Shown: positions 31,381 to 42,020, counted from the first letter of the stretch. The stretch is 64,000 bases of DNA from Colwellia sp. MB3u-41 (GCF_014076845.1 NZ_JACGUT010000084.1:558001-622000), one strand, 5' to 3'. Made by a program: numbers and translations. Notes: generated by a model not told the origin, from the sequence alone.

Positions 31381-31655
31381 TACCTTTTTTTTATGAACCG
31401 TTACCCAAATGGTCACAAACCTTCCTTTTTTGTCTTTTCTTAATAACATTTCCCTTTTGTCGCTAGTAAATACGTGGTGAGGTAGTATAATGTGCGTGCA
31501 AATTTTTAGAAGTACTAAGCTTTTGCAAAACTAATCAATCCAAACTGTATAATTTTTTGTTCAACTTAAGCAGTGCAAAGTTTGCTCTAAGTGAATAAAT
31601 AATTGTACAGATTGGTTAATAACTTAAGAATATTAATTTAATAAAAGGAACATTT
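31381..31655 (+). promoter_or_regulatory. pnp leader region
   Basis: The 344 bases between rpsO and pnp hold the rpsO terminator and then an AT-rich leader. TATAAT at 31486-31491 is a good -10 box, but no matching -35 is evident at normal spacing. In E. coli this leader forms an RNase III-cut stem used in PNPase autoregulation; I could not trace an equivalent long stem by eye. Confidence 0.4.
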
Positions 31656-33773
31656 ATGTTCAATACTGTTACAAAAACATTTGAATTCGGTCAACATACC
31701 GTAACTTTAGAAACGGGCGCTATCGCTCGTCAAGCAACTTGTGCTGTTATGGCTAGCATGGACGATACGTGTGTATTAGTGTCTGTTGTTGGTAAAAAAG
31801 AAGCGAAGCCAGGACAAGATTTTTTCCCATTAACGGTTAATTACCAAGAACGTACATACGCTGCAGGTAAAATCCCAGGTGGTTTCTTTAAACGTGAAGG
31901 CCGTCCTTCTGAAGAAGAAACATTAATTTGTCGTCTAATTGACCGTCCAATTCGTCCACTATTCCCTGAAGGGTTTACTAACGAAGTTCAAGTGGTCATC
32001 ACTGTAGTTTCTGCTAACCCAGAAATTGCCCCAGACATTATCTCTTTATTAGGTACTTCTGCGGCATTAGCTATTTCAGGAATGCCTTTTAGTGGTCCAG
32101 TTGGCGCAGCACGTGTTGGTTATACTGACGGCAAATACATTCTTAACCCATTACAATCGGAATTAGAAACGTCTAAGTTAAACTTAGTGGTTTCTGGTAC
32201 TGATTCAGCCGTATTAATGGTTGAGTCTGAAGCTGATGTTTTATCTGAAGAAGTTATGCTTGGCGCCGTTATGTATGGTCATGAGCAAATGCAAACAGCA
32301 ATCACAGCGATTAAAGAAATGGCTGCAGAAGTTAACAATCCTAAGTGGGATTGGGTTGCACCAGTTAAAAACGCTGATCTTATTGCTAAAATTGCAGAAT
32401 TGAGTGAAGCACAAGTTAACGAAGCTTACCAAATTACTGAAAAAGCAGTTCGTTACGAAAAAATTAAAGAAATTCGCGATGGTGTTGTTCAAACATTATT
32501 GGCAAGCGATGCAGAGCTTAACGTTCAAGAAGCAAAAGATTTATTTCACGACCTAGAAAAAACGGTTGTTCGTGGTCGCATCACAAAAGGCATGCCTCGT
32601 ATCGATGGTCGTGATCCTGAAATGATCCGTGCTTTAGACGTAATGACAGGTGTATTACCAAGAACTCATGGTAGCGCAGTATTTACACGTGGCGAAACTC
32701 AAGCATTAGTTACTGCTACTTTAGGTACACAACGTGATGCACAACGTCTTGATACTATTATGGGTGAGAAGACTGATGCATTTATGCTTCATTATAATTT
32801 CCCTCCATACTGTGTAGGTGAAACTGGTTTTGTTGGCAGCCCTAAGCGTCGTGAAATCGGCCATGGCCGTTTAGCAAAACGCGGTATGTTAGCTGTTATG
32901 CCTTCACTTGAAGAATTCCCATACGCTGTGCGTATTGTTTCTGAAATTACAGAATCAAACGGTTCATCTTCAATGGCTTCAGTTTGTGGTGCTTCATTAG
33001 CATTAATGGATGCTGGTGTACCAATTAAAGCTTCTGTTGCTGGTATTGCAATGGGCCTAGTTAAAGAAGGTGACGACTTTGTTGTTCTTTCTGACATTTT
33101 AGGTGATGAAGATCACTTAGGTGACATGGACTTTAAAGTAGCAGGTACTACCGGTGGTATTACTGCACTTCAAATGGACATTAAAATTGAAGGTATTACT
33201 CAAGAAATCATGCAACTTGCTTTAAACCAAGCTAAAGCTGCACGTACTCATATCTTATCTGTAATGGACGAAGCTATATCTGGTCACCGTGATGATATTT
33301 CACAGTTTGCACCACGCATTCACACCATTAAAGTTAGCCAAGATAAAATTCGTGACATCATTGGTAAAGGCGGTGCTACTATCCGCATGCTTACCGAAGA
33401 AACGGGTACAACTATCGAAATTGACGACGACGGTACTGTCAAAATTGCTGCAACAAATGGCGATCAAGCTCAAGATGCCATTAACCGCATTAAAGCATTA
33501 ACGGCTGAGATTGAAGTAGGTACAATTTACCAAGGTAAAGTAGTACGTATCGTTGATTTTGGTGCCTTTGTTAACGTACTTCCAGGTAAAGATGGTTTAG
33601 TTCACATCTCTCAAATATCTGAAGAACGTGTAAATGCTGTAAGCGATGTATTAACTGAAGGTCAAGAAGTTACTGTTAAAGTACTTGAAGTTGACCGTCA
33701 GGGCCGTGTACGTTTAAGTATTAAAGAAGCTTCTGAAAAGAAAGAAGCGACAGTAGCTGACGCTGCTGAATAG
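31656..33773 (+). CDS. pnp: Polyribonucleotide nucleotidyltransferase (PNPase)
   Basis: Phosphorolytic 3'-5' exoribonuclease of the RNA degradosome. It has two RNase PH-like domains (N-terminal EARPGQ-type [20 protein letters not shown]; second with [14 protein letters not shown]-like segment), then a KH domain ([20 protein letters not shown]) and a C-terminal S1 domain ([21 protein letters not shown]). 705 residues, family length. It is followed by a strong terminator. Confidence 0.97.
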   Translation: MFNTVTKTFEFGQHTVTLETGAIARQATCAVMASMDDTCVLVSVVGKKEAKPGQDFFPLTVNYQERTYAAGKIPGGFFKREGRPSEEETLICRLIDRPIRPLFPEGFTNEVQVVITVVSANPEIAPDIISLLGTSAALAISGMPFSGPVGAARVGYTDGKYILNPLQSELETSKLNLVVSGTDSAVLMVESEADVLSEEVMLGAVMYGHEQMQTAITAIKEMAAEVNNPKWDWVAPVKNADLIAKIAELSEAQVNEAYQITEKAVRYEKIKEIRDGVVQTLLASDAELNVQEAKDLFHDLEKTVVRGRITKGMPRIDGRDPEMIRALDVMTGVLPRTHGSAVFTRGETQALVTATLGTQRDAQRLDTIMGEKTDAFMLHYNFPPYCVGETGFVGSPKRREIGHGRLAKRGMLAVMPSLEEFPYAVRIVSEITESNGSSSMASVCGASLALMDAGVPIKASVAGIAMGLVKEGDDFVVLSDILGDEDHLGDMDFKVAGTTGGITALQMDIKIEGITQEIMQLALNQAKAARTHILSVMDEAISGHRDDISQFAPRIHTIKVSQDKIRDIIGKGGATIRMLTEETGTTIEIDDDGTVKIAATNGDQAQDAINRIKALTAEIEVGTIYQGKVVRIVDFGAFVNVLPGKDGLVHISQISEERVNAVSDVLTEGQEVTVKVLEVDRQGRVRLSIKEASEKKEATVADAAE

Positions 33774-33791
33774 CATACTTAAAAAGTTACA

Positions 33792-33822
33792 TAAAAAGGG
33801 AGCCTGATGGCTCCCTTTTTTA
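33792..33822 (+). terminator. Intrinsic terminator of pnp
   Basis: AAAAAGGGAGCC-TGAT-GGCTCCCTTTTTT stem with T tract, 19 bases after the pnp stop. Confidence 0.93.
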
Positions 33823-33871
33823 TATACTGAAACTAAATTAATAAAAATATTTTATTAGGTACCTTATTTCT

Positions 33872-34768
33872 GTGAATAAACTCTTTAAAGTAGCATTTGT
33901 TATCGCTATCTCTGCCCTTCAAGGTTGTGCAAGTAATCAACCAGAGACTTCTTCTATTGCTATGAATCAGCTCATCATTGCCGAGCCCTTGGCAATAAAC
34001 TATAAAAGTGAAATAGCTATAGCTCGACTGACTGACGTTATTCAAAGAGCAGAAATAACCGACGCACAACGAGCTGAACTTTATTATGACCGGGGTGTTA
34101 TTTTTGACAGTGTGGGTTTACGCTCACTAGCTCGCCTTGATTTTAATCGGGCACTAAGGTTAAAACCTGATTTTGTCGATGCTTATAATTTTTTGGGGAT
34201 CCACTACACACAATTACAAGAATTCGAGCAAGCGTATCAAGCCTTCGATTCCGCGATTGATTTAGATCCTGAACATGAATATGCATATTTAAATCGAGGT
34301 ATTGCCTTATATTATGGTGGCCGCCCAGGTCTTTCAATTGATGACTTTAGCACTTTCCATCAACGTAAAAAAAACGACCCTTATCGTATTTTATGGTTGT
34401 ATTTAGCTGAATCAGCAACAAATGATTTAACTGCTCAGATAGCATTAAAACGAGCTGTTGATTTAGTCGATGATAGCGTTTGGGCTAAAAATATCATTCA
34501 GTTGTATCTTGGCGATATTACTGAACAACAATTTGTTAACCAATTATCAAGCGGCACAAGCTCAAGTAAAGCGTTAAGCGAACGTTTGTGCGAAGCTTAT
34601 TTTTACCTAGGAAAGTATTATCAACTTAAGGGAAGCAATGATATTGCGGCTAACTTTTTTAAAGTAGCACTCAGTACCAATGTTTACGAATTTGTTGAAC
34701 ACAGATACGCTAAACTTGAGTTAGACTTAATGCGACAAGAAACACTACAAGCTGATAAGTCGTCTTAG
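33872..34768 (+). CDS. nlpI: Lipoprotein NlpI (TPR adaptor)
   Basis: A 298-residue outer-membrane lipoprotein: signal peptide with lipobox LQGC (Cys near 19), then TPR repeats (ELYYDRGVIFDSVGLRSLARLDFNRALRLKP; DAYNFLGIHYTQLQEFEQAYQAFDSAIDLDPE). It starts with GTG. In E. coli NlpI is the adaptor that presents the peptidoglycan endopeptidase MepS to the Prc protease. The position after pnp is conserved. The gene 32 bases downstream encodes a predicted zinc peptidase, so the two may work together. Confidence 0.93.
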   Translation: MNKLFKVAFVIAISALQGCASNQPETSSIAMNQLIIAEPLAINYKSEIAIARLTDVIQRAEITDAQRAELYYDRGVIFDSVGLRSLARLDFNRALRLKPDFVDAYNFLGIHYTQLQEFEQAYQAFDSAIDLDPEHEYAYLNRGIALYYGGRPGLSIDDFSTFHQRKKNDPYRILWLYLAESATNDLTAQIALKRAVDLVDDSVWAKNIIQLYLGDITEQQFVNQLSSGTSSSKALSERLCEAYFYLGKYYQLKGSNDIAANFFKVALSTNVYEFVEHRYAKLELDLMRQETLQADKSS

Positions 34769-34800
34769 TGGCTTATATAAATATTTTATCGATACCTTAA

Positions 34801-36198
34801 ATGAAAGTTAAAGTTAGCCTAACAATCATGAGCTTATTGATCCTCCTATCAATAAGCTCTTTTTTATGGATAAATTCACTGATCCAACGGGTAGAAGATG
34901 GCTATGCTAGCCACTCACAATTAGCGCTTATTAATCAGCTTGGTCTACATTCAATATTATATAAACGCTTGAACTTATATGGCCAGCAAGATGAGAATAA
35001 GCAATGGCAAAATATTGCTAAAGCGCTTGCAAAAAATGATGGGGAAATAGCATTCAAGTTAGCCAACTATTATCTTGCTAAGCCTAAAGAAAATTATCGA
35101 AAAAATCGAAATGGTGAACTCTGGCTTAAGCAAGCTATTCGCTTAAATCATAAGAAATCGAGAATCACATTAGCTAAAATTTATCTTAATGAGCATAGCT
35201 TCTTAGCCGCCAAAACATTACTTCTTCCGATAGAATCCGATCCATCAGCGTTAAAGCTTTTAATTGAAATTTCGATTTTAACGGGAGAATATAAAAAAAC
35301 TGATCATTATATTCAAAGGTTTACCGCCATTAGTTCAGAAGATAAAACAGATGAACAACAGTCTTTTTATCAAAAATTAAAGCGTTATAAAATAATAAAT
35401 AAGCCTGTAATAGCTTCCGAAGTTAGTTGTTTAGCGACAATATCTCCCTTTGCAACCAGCTTAGAAAACTTAGAGTACTTTGAAGAACTTATATCTTCAG
35501 CAAGACTAGCTCCATTAAAGCCTTACCTCTGTTTTTCACCCGTAAAGTATATCAGCAAAATACAGCTCGATTGTCAGCATGATGAAAAGGAACCGATTCG
35601 ATGCAACGAGTCTATCTGGCAAGAGAATAAATTAGTGGGCAATAACCGTTTTATTGCAGTACTTGTTGAAAAAGGAGGTGCTAATGTAAATGCGGGTATC
35701 TTATATATCGATAGCAATGATAATGAAGATGTTTTTTTTCATGAGTTGGCGCATCTATTTGGCTTTATTGATGAATATCAATTGGCAGAAAATCATTATC
35801 GCTGCTTAGCGATTCAAAATTCAATGTTTTCACATAATATTGCTATTTTACCCCGTTTTTATCAGGGGTCACGACTGGTTGTACGTGAGAAAGTTTTAAG
35901 TGAACTGCCATGGGCTAAATACATTGAAAGTCATACCCCCTTGGTGAGTAAAGCTGAACAAGGCTGGAAGCTAGGAACAACTAAAGATAAGTCAGGTAGT
36001 GTTGGGGCATATATTGCTGAAAGCTGCGATGAGCAAAACTTTGTTGCAATACAACCCTTAAATCAAAGAACAGCTATGCGATATTATGAAGAAGCTTTTC
36101 CAAATTTATATTTACAGATGTTGGCTGATAATCCAAAGAAATTTTTAATGCCTCATTATTTACAAAATGTGAATAGGGCATTGAAAGCAAAAAAATAA
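34801..36198 (+). CDS. Membrane-anchored M64-like zinc metallopeptidase with SLR/TPR-like region
   Basis: A 465-residue protein with an N-terminal membrane anchor or uncleaved signal (residues 5-25). A helical repeat region follows (about 65-190; patterns like AFKLANYYLAKP and ITLAKIYLNEHSFLAAK, resembling Sel1/TPR repeats). The C-terminal half has the zincin motif HELAHLFGFIDEY (residues 314-326). The HExxH plus downstream D-E-Y matches the IgA-peptidase-like M64 signature. It is probably periplasmic. It lies 32 bases after nlpI, likely in the same transcript. The substrate is unknown and the family link is from the motif only. Confidence 0.68.
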   Translation: MKVKVSLTIMSLLILLSISSFLWINSLIQRVEDGYASHSQLALINQLGLHSILYKRLNLYGQQDENKQWQNIAKALAKNDGEIAFKLANYYLAKPKENYRKNRNGELWLKQAIRLNHKKSRITLAKIYLNEHSFLAAKTLLLPIESDPSALKLLIEISILTGEYKKTDHYIQRFTAISSEDKTDEQQSFYQKLKRYKIINKPVIASEVSCLATISPFATSLENLEYFEELISSARLAPLKPYLCFSPVKYISKIQLDCQHDEKEPIRCNESIWQENKLVGNNRFIAVLVEKGGANVNAGILYIDSNDNEDVFFHELAHLFGFIDEYQLAENHYRCLAIQNSMFSHNIAILPRFYQGSRLVVREKVLSELPWAKYIESHTPLVSKAEQGWKLGTTKDKSGSVGAYIAESCDEQNFVAIQPLNQRTAMRYYEEAFPNLYLQMLADNPKKFLMPHYLQNVNRALKAKK

Positions 36199-36211
36199 CG
36201 CCTTCGCGTTA
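36196..36211 (+). terminator. Weak hairpin after the M64-like gene
   Basis: AACGC-CTTC-GCGTT, a small stable tetraloop stem right at the stop codon with only a short T run after it. It could be a terminator or a 3' RNA-protecting stem. Confidence 0.4.
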
Positions 36212-36330
36212 CTTTATGGCAGGAGTCATTTTAACCACTATTCTTGACCTAAGGGAACACTCAGAAAACTGGGTTGTTCTACGCTGGTCTTAGCTTTATT
36301 TTTCTTGATATTATGATGCAAATTAATTGC

Positions 36331-36519
36331 TTAACTTGGCTTTTTAATCATCATTGTTGTGGTTTTTACCTTGGCTATTGGCCACATCGTATTGTTATTA
36401 AAAGTATGCACTTCATCATAAATAGTATTTTCTAAAGGTACTTTATTTAACAATGCTGATTGTTCCTGTTTAGCCTTTGAGTTGCTATTTGCTTTAATGA
36501 ACCATGAAAATAACTTCAT
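36331..36519 (-). CDS. Small hypothetical protein, 62 residues
   Basis: Starts MKLFSWFIKANSNSKAK with AAAGG eight bases before the ATG at 36519; an in-frame GTG at 36528 is a weaker option. The protein is charged, with a short hydrophobic start and no recognised domain. It runs opposite to its neighbours, in a gap between the M64-like gene and csdA. The good ribosome site is the main reason for listing it; function is unknown. Confidence 0.42.
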   Translation of the reverse strand: MKLFSWFIKANSNSKAKQEQSALLNKVPLENTIYDEVHTFNNNTMWPIAKVKTTTMMIKKPS

Positions 36520-36699
36520 ACATATCACCTTTCATTTTCTTCACTCATTAACTTTAGTTGATAATTTGCAAATTTACCTCTCTTATTTGGATCATTGTAC
36601 AAATAAGGGAGGTGGGCACTTAATTGTTTAAATGATCTGAACTTTAGGTAATGTAAGGTATAATTGTGTCAGTAATATTATCTTTCAATGTAACTTTTT

Positions 36700-38379
36700 A
36701 TGAATAAATTTGATGTCAGTACATTTCGTCGGTATTTTCCTTTGCTCAGCAAAAAAATTAATAATTTACCTTTAGTTTATTTTGACAATGGTGCTACCAC
36801 CCAAAAACCTAATGTAGTTATTGATACTGAAACTGAGGTATATCAACAATATAATGCTAATGTTCATCGAGCTTCGCATGCGTTAAGTGCTAGAGCTACA
36901 TTGGCTTTTGAGCAAGCTCGAACCGTAGTTCAACGCTTTATTCAAGCCAAGCACGTAGAAGAAGTTATTTGGACTTCAGGTACAACCAGCGGCATCAACT
37001 TAATTGCACAAAGCTGGGGGCATAATAACTTATGCTGTGGTGATGAAATATTATTAAGTCATGTTGAACATCATGCCAATATCGTACCTTGGCAAATGAT
37101 TGCCGAAAAAACAGGTGCTGTTATTAAAGTATTACCTTTAGACACTAATGGTCTGATTGATGAAAATGCACTAGCAGGTTATTTTAATGAAAGAACTAAG
37201 GTGGTGAGCTTTGCACATATTTCTAATGTGATTGGTAAAGTTAACCCAGTAAAAAAATTAATTACTTTAGCTAAAAAATACAAAGCAATAACCGTTATTG
37301 ACGGTGCCCAAGCTTGTGCTCATTTAGCACTTAATATGCAAACCCTTGATTGTGACTTTTACGTGTTTTCAGCACACAAAATGTTTGGCCCAACAGGTGT
37401 CGGTGTTTTGTATGGGCGCCGTGAATTACTCAATAGTATGCCCCCGTACCAAGGTGGTGGTGAAATGATTAAACGGGTGAGTTTTAAGGGAACATCATTT
37501 AATGAATTGCCTTTTAAGTTTGAAGCAGGAACACCTCATTACGCAGGCGTTATTGCTTTTTCAGCGAGTATTAAATTTATCAATTTATTTTCTTTAACTC
37601 AGTTAGCTGAATATGAATATAAGTTGACAACATATTGTTATGAAAAACTGCAAAGTATCGAAGCAATAAAATTTGTTGCCAAGCAGCAACCCGATATTGG
37701 AGTAATTTCTTTTACCGTTATTGGTTCTCATAATCACGATATTGCTACCGGGTTAGACGCATATGGTATTGCTATTAGAAGTGGTCATCATTGTGCAATG
37801 CCATTAATGGATTATTTAAAACTTAGTGGCTGTATCCGAGTGTCGCTAGCCGCCTACAATACTTATGCTGAAGTCGACTTTTTCATTGAAAAGCTAAATT
37901 TACTGATTAAAAATGCCAAAGAAAATGATGAAGGCGTGATCAGTGACCCTGTTATTGACCAAGACGCCCCTAATCGAAATAACGAAACAGCGATGATTGA
38001 ACGATTTATCCCACTAAAAGGATGGGATACTCGCCATCGAGAAATAATGTTATTGGGTAAAACCTTAGATAGAATGGATAAAGTTTTACGCAACCATACT
38101 ACTTTAATACAAGGTTGTGAGAGCAATGCTTGGATATATGCCACGACAAACGCTCAGGGTCAATTTTATTTTAGTTGCGACAGCGATGCTAAAGTTATAA
38201 GAGGGTTAATGATGATTATTTTAGCCGCCTTTCAACATTGCTCTGCGCAGAAAATATTAGCGTTTGATGATCACGCTTACTTTCTCAAGCTGGGTCTGTC
38301 GCAGCACTTGAGTCCTTCGCGAAGTAACGGCGTAAAAGCGATTGTAGAAAAAATTAAAACTATCGCAAACGAGTATTAA
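36700..38379 (+). CDS. csdA: Cysteine desulfurase CsdA fused to sulfur acceptor CsdE
   Basis: One 559-residue frame joining two proteins that are separate in E. coli. Residues 1-~400 are a class V aminotransferase-fold desulfurase: PLP lysine K227 in SAHKMFGPTG, and catalytic cysteine C365 in SGHHCAMPL. Residues ~425-559 are a SufE-like acceptor with its sulfur-accepting C473 in IQGCESNAW. A ~25-residue linker separates them. Sulfur would pass from C365 to C473 within the same chain or dimer. It converges with tcdA (csdL), whose E. coli counterpart works with CsdA/CsdE, supporting the assignment. The two genes overlap at their stop codons. Confidence 0.92.
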   Translation: MNKFDVSTFRRYFPLLSKKINNLPLVYFDNGATTQKPNVVIDTETEVYQQYNANVHRASHALSARATLAFEQARTVVQRFIQAKHVEEVIWTSGTTSGINLIAQSWGHNNLCCGDEILLSHVEHHANIVPWQMIAEKTGAVIKVLPLDTNGLIDENALAGYFNERTKVVSFAHISNVIGKVNPVKKLITLAKKYKAITVIDGAQACAHLALNMQTLDCDFYVFSAHKMFGPTGVGVLYGRRELLNSMPPYQGGGEMIKRVSFKGTSFNELPFKFEAGTPHYAGVIAFSASIKFINLFSLTQLAEYEYKLTTYCYEKLQSIEAIKFVAKQQPDIGVISFTVIGSHNHDIATGLDAYGIAIRSGHHCAMPLMDYLKLSGCIRVSLAAYNTYAEVDFFIEKLNLLIKNAKENDEGVISDPVIDQDAPNRNNETAMIERFIPLKGWDTRHREIMLLGKTLDRMDKVLRNHTTLIQGCESNAWIYATTNAQGQFYFSCDSDAKVIRGLMMIILAAFQHCSAQKILAFDDHAYFLKLGLSQHLSPSRSNGVKAIVEKIKTIANEY

Positions 38380-39176
38380 TTGCTGTTTTTCGCTAAGTAT
38401 TTTTTAATCGCGCGGCTTGTTGCAAAAAAAGCAAAAGTCGCAGTAACGTGAGTAACGGCTCCAAAACCAGAACTACAATCTAAGCGCACCGAACCTTCAT
38501 TCACTTGTTTAGCATGACAAACATTTCCTTCATTATCTGGATAAACCAGTTGTTCTGTAGAAAAAACGGCATCAATTGAGAACTTTCGTTTATTACTAGT
38601 CTTTGCATCCGCTTTTGGAAAGTTGAATTCACGGCGCAGTTGATTTTTTACTTTAGCGAGTAATGGATCTTGAAAAGTCTGGCTTAGATCGCAAAGTTGA
38701 ATTTTACTGGGATCTGTTTGACCACCAGCACCACCAATAGTAATAATAGGCAACTTGTTACGTCGGCAATGCGCAATAATCGCTGTTTTTACTTTGACTG
38801 AATCAATAGCATCAATGACATAATCAAAATCTTTGTTTAATAGCTCTCGTAAATTATCTAAAGTCACAAAGTCTTCAATAACAGTAACACGACACTCTGG
38901 ATTAATTTGTTTTATACGCTCAGCCATAACCTCGACTTTACTTTCACCAATGGTTTGGCTGAGAGCATGAATTTGACGGTTAATATTGGTCGTGCAGATA
39001 TCATCGAGGTCGATTAATGTTATTGCACCAATGCCTGTTCTTGCTAAAGATTCTGCGGCCCAAGAGCCAACACCACCAATGCCAATGACACAGAAGTGCG
39101 CTTTTTCTAATAAGGCTGCACCCGCAACACCATAAAGGCGGGCAATACCGCCAAATCTCATTTGATATTCAGACAT
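38376..39176 (-). CDS. tcdA: tRNA threonylcarbamoyladenosine dehydratase
   Basis: An E1-like ATP-dependent enzyme (CsdL/TcdA) that cyclises t6A37 to ct6A in tRNAs. It has the nucleotide-binding motif GIGGVGSWAAESLARTG and the family DLDDICTTNINRQ segment. It has 266 residues, the usual size. E. coli uses the CsdA-CsdE sulfur relay with this protein; here it is encoded convergently with a fused CsdA-CsdE, overlapping by 4 bases at the stops. Confidence 0.94.
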   Translation of the reverse strand: MSEYQMRFGGIARLYGVAGAALLEKAHFCVIGIGGVGSWAAESLARTGIGAITLIDLDDICTTNINRQIHALSQTIGESKVEVMAERIKQINPECRVTVIEDFVTLDNLRELLNKDFDYVIDAIDSVKVKTAIIAHCRRNKLPIITIGGAGGQTDPSKIQLCDLSQTFQDPLLAKVKNQLRREFNFPKADAKTSNKRKFSIDAVFSTEQLVYPDNEGNVCHAKQVNEGSVRLDCSSGFGAVTHVTATFAFFATSRAIKKYLAKNSN

Positions 39177-39951
39177 ACTGTTATATTCAGTTCATAAAAT
39201 TTTTAACATTATAAGGGGCAATGAGTGGTGAAGACAATAAATCAGAGATCGAATTAGCTATTTTATTTTTCTATTAGCCTTTTCAGAGGATTACGCTCTT
39301 TTATATTTATCTAGGTATGATTAAGTGTGATGGAAGTCATAGATATTAATATTTCTGTATAGGATAACGGATGAAAATATTAACGGATAGACCGATAAAT
39401 AGAATATTAAATGGATAAAATACATAATATAAGTGCAGTAGCCATTAAATATGTGATGTATCTCGTGATATTTTAAATGATTTAGCGCTTGAGCAAGAGA
39501 TGTGTAAGAGCGAATCTTCAGGAAATTGAATTGAAAATTACTCTTGTTTTATCTATAGGGCAATTTTATTCCTTCGAAATTAATATTTTAGTACTTTAAA
39601 ATCCTTATATACAACATTAAAAATAATGTTTTGACCGAATTTTAACTATATTTTATTTACATCAGTGACTTTTTTTATTTTATTGTTTTTAATCATTATT
39701 TTTTACATGAATTATTATAATCCCTTTAGATTATAATGGTTTTTTTCTGAGCGATACTGCTTATTTATGTGCTAAACCAATAATTGTAGATGGAAACTGC
39801 GTAAATATTAAAAGGTGTTTATGGCGATATTATCTTGATGATGAAGGCTCGAAAGATAATAAAACGGTTATATATGATGATTAAATTAAATTAAATTAAT
39901 AAAAAAGGTAGCACATGCTACCTTTTAATAAGTTATTTAAATAAGAGGTTA
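39177..39951. other. 775-base AT-rich gap between tcdA and gltA
   Basis: No gene of normal size. It contains very short frames only (for example ATG at 39371, 15 codons). An open stretch at 39747-39884 looks protein-like (ends TVIYDD) but has no ATG, GTG or TTG start and a stop just upstream. An AT-rich inverted repeat (ATTATAATC...GATTATAAT, 39714-39737) followed by seven Ts precedes it. Possibly a decayed gene. Confidence 0.5.
39900..39929 (-). terminator. Intrinsic terminator of gltA
   Basis: Read on the reverse strand: AAAAGGTAGCA-TG-TGCTACCTTTTTT, a strong stem with T tract about 23 bases after the gltA stop. Confidence 0.92.
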
Positions 39952-41238
39952 TTATCTATTATTTAATGGTACAAACTCACGATCAATTTCACCAATATAG
40001 TTCTGACGAGGACGACCAATTTTTTGACCTGGTTGACCTAGCATCTCATCCCAGTGAGAAATCCAACCTACTGTACGAGACATTGCAAATACTACTGTGA
40101 ACATATTTGTAGGAATACCGATAGCTTTCAAAATGATACCAGAGTAAAAATCTACGTTAGGGTAAAGTTTTTTCTCAATAAAGTATGGGTCTTCAAGAGC
40201 TACTTTCTCAAGAGCCATTGCTACGTCTAAAAGTGGGTCATTGATACCTAATTCTTTCAGTACTTCATGACAAGTTTCACGCATTACAGTAGCACGTGGA
40301 TCGAAATTCTTGTAAACACGATGACCAAAACCCATTAAGCGGAATGAATCGCTTTTGTCTTTTGCGCGAGCAACAAATTCATCAACACGGTCTAATGTGC
40401 CAATTTCTTCAAGCATTTTTAAACAAGCTTCGTTAGCGCCGCCATGCGCTGGGCCCCACAAAGATGCAACACCTGCTGCAATACAAGCATAAGGATTAGC
40501 ACCAGATGAACCAGCTAAACGTACTGTTGATGTAGAAGCATTTTGCTCATGATCAGCATGTAACGTAAAGATCCTATCCATTGCGCGAGCAACTGTTGGA
40601 CTAACAATATATTCTTCAGCAGGTACAGAGAACATCATGTGTAAGAAGTTTTCTGCGTATCTTAAATCATTACGTGGGTAGACGAATGGCTGACCGATAC
40701 TATATTTGTATGCCATCGCTGCAATAGTTGGCATTTTAGCAATTAAACGATGTGCACTACGCAAACGTTGTGCTGGATCTTCTATGTCTAAATCACTATG
40801 ATAAAATGATGATAAAGCACCAACAACACCACAAAGCATCGCCATTGGATGTGCATCAGGTAAGAAACCTTGAAAGAAGTGAGCTATCTTCTCATGAACC
40901 ATCGTATGGTTGGTAATAATCTTAATAAATTCATCGTATTGTGTTTTTGTTGGCGCGTCGCCATTTAACAAAATATAACAAACTTCTAAGTAATCAGCTT
41001 GTTTCGCTAAGCTGTCAATTGGATAACCACGATGTTGCAAGATACCTTTGCCGCCATCGATAAAAGTAATAGCTGATTCACATGAAGCGGTTGCTAAGAA
41101 ACCCGGGTCATAAGTAAAATAACCATAATTCCCTAAGGTTCTGATGTCTATCACGTCGTTACCGGCGCTACCTGAAAGTATTGGTAAATCTGCAACTACG
41201 TTACCATCAATACTGAGAGTGGCTTTAGATTCAGCCAT
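39952..41238 (-). CDS. gltA: Citrate synthase (type II)
   Basis: Condenses oxaloacetate and acetyl-CoA in the TCA cycle. A 428-residue type II enzyme: [16 protein letters not shown] at the N-terminal side, catalytic histidines in the [18 protein letters not shown] region neighbourhood and [15 protein letters not shown], and [12 protein letters not shown] with the catalytic-site arginine/aspartate region near the end. Gene order, divergent from sdhC, is standard for gammaproteobacteria. Confidence 0.97.
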   Translation of the reverse strand: MAESKATLSIDGNVVADLPILSGSAGNDVIDIRTLGNYGYFTYDPGFLATASCESAITFIDGGKGILQHRGYPIDSLAKQADYLEVCYILLNGDAPTKTQYDEFIKIITNHTMVHEKIAHFFQGFLPDAHPMAMLCGVVGALSSFYHSDLDIEDPAQRLRSAHRLIAKMPTIAAMAYKYSIGQPFVYPRNDLRYAENFLHMMFSVPAEEYIVSPTVARAMDRIFTLHADHEQNASTSTVRLAGSSGANPYACIAAGVASLWGPAHGGANEACLKMLEEIGTLDRVDEFVARAKDKSDSFRLMGFGHRVYKNFDPRATVMRETCHEVLKELGINDPLLDVAMALEKVALEDPYFIEKKLYPNVDFYSGIILKAIGIPTNMFTVVFAMSRTVGWISHWDEMLGQPGQKIGRPRQNYIGEIDREFVPLNNR

Positions 41239-41645
41239 ATGTTTAATCCCCTATAAATTATTAATTCGCTTTTCTGATTTCAGCTTTTGAAAACTTAATC
41301 AGTTTTTATGAATATAAAACTAGCCGTATTCTACTTCATTATACCCCCTTAAAGTCAAACGTAATGTTTTAACATTAGACTAAAGTTAAATAAGCACTCT
41401 AACTGGTTAAAAAACAAACAGAGATTTGTAAGATAAAGATGAATTGTCGCTTAAGAAAATTGTAATTAAAAATGTTCAGCTATATAATCACATTGATTTA
41501 ATTTTAATTTGTTTGTTATTTTATTAATATACAAATATAAACCGAGATCACTAGGGGATTGTTCAATTAAGGGTAAATATGTTTGGTTATCTCATTGGAC
41601 AATAGTAAAAAAGTTAAAGACTCAAAAAACTCTTTAGGCGAAATT
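41239..41645. promoter_or_regulatory. Divergent control region between gltA and sdhC
   Basis: About 400 AT-rich bases that must hold the promoters of gltA and the sdh-suc genes. In E. coli this region is controlled by ArcA, Fnr and CRP; I did not find a match good enough to call any of these sites here. No coding potential other than the possible N-terminal extension of sdhC. Confidence 0.5.
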
Positions 41646-42020
41646 GTGAAAAAACAACGTCCTGTAAACCTAGATCTGACTACAATCAAAATGCATCCTT
41701 CGGCAAACGCCTCGATATTGCACCGTATTTCCGGTGTCATTATGGTATTTGCTATTGGTATTTTATTGTGGACACTTTCATTATCTCTATCTTCCGCTGA
41801 AGGATTTGCTCAAATTCAAGCATTTCTTGATGGCTTCCTATTCAAATTCATTTTGTTTGGCATAATCTCTGCGTTAACCTTCCATATATTAATGGGTGTT
41901 CGTCACTTATTCATGGACTCAGGCTATTTTGAAGAATTAGCTTCAGGTAATACCAGTGCTAAATTTGCTATGGCTCTTTGGTTTGTATTCACTGTAGTAG
42001 TAGGAGTATGGTTATGGTAA
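41646..42020 (+). CDS. sdhC: Succinate dehydrogenase cytochrome b556 subunit
   Basis: Membrane anchor with three helices that binds haem b and quinone. The GTG at 41646 is chosen because the protein then begins MKKQRPVNLDLTTI, the usual N terminus, and is 124 residues long. The frame is open further up to a TTG at 41583, which would add 21 unusual charged residues. The signature HRISGV(IM) and HILMGVRHLFMD (haem histidine) segments are present. It overlaps the sdhD start by seven bases. Confidence 0.93.
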   Translation: MKKQRPVNLDLTTIKMHPSANASILHRISGVIMVFAIGILLWTLSLSLSSAEGFAQIQAFLDGFLFKFILFGIISALTFHILMGVRHLFMDSGYFEELASGNTSAKFAMALWFVFTVVVGVWLW

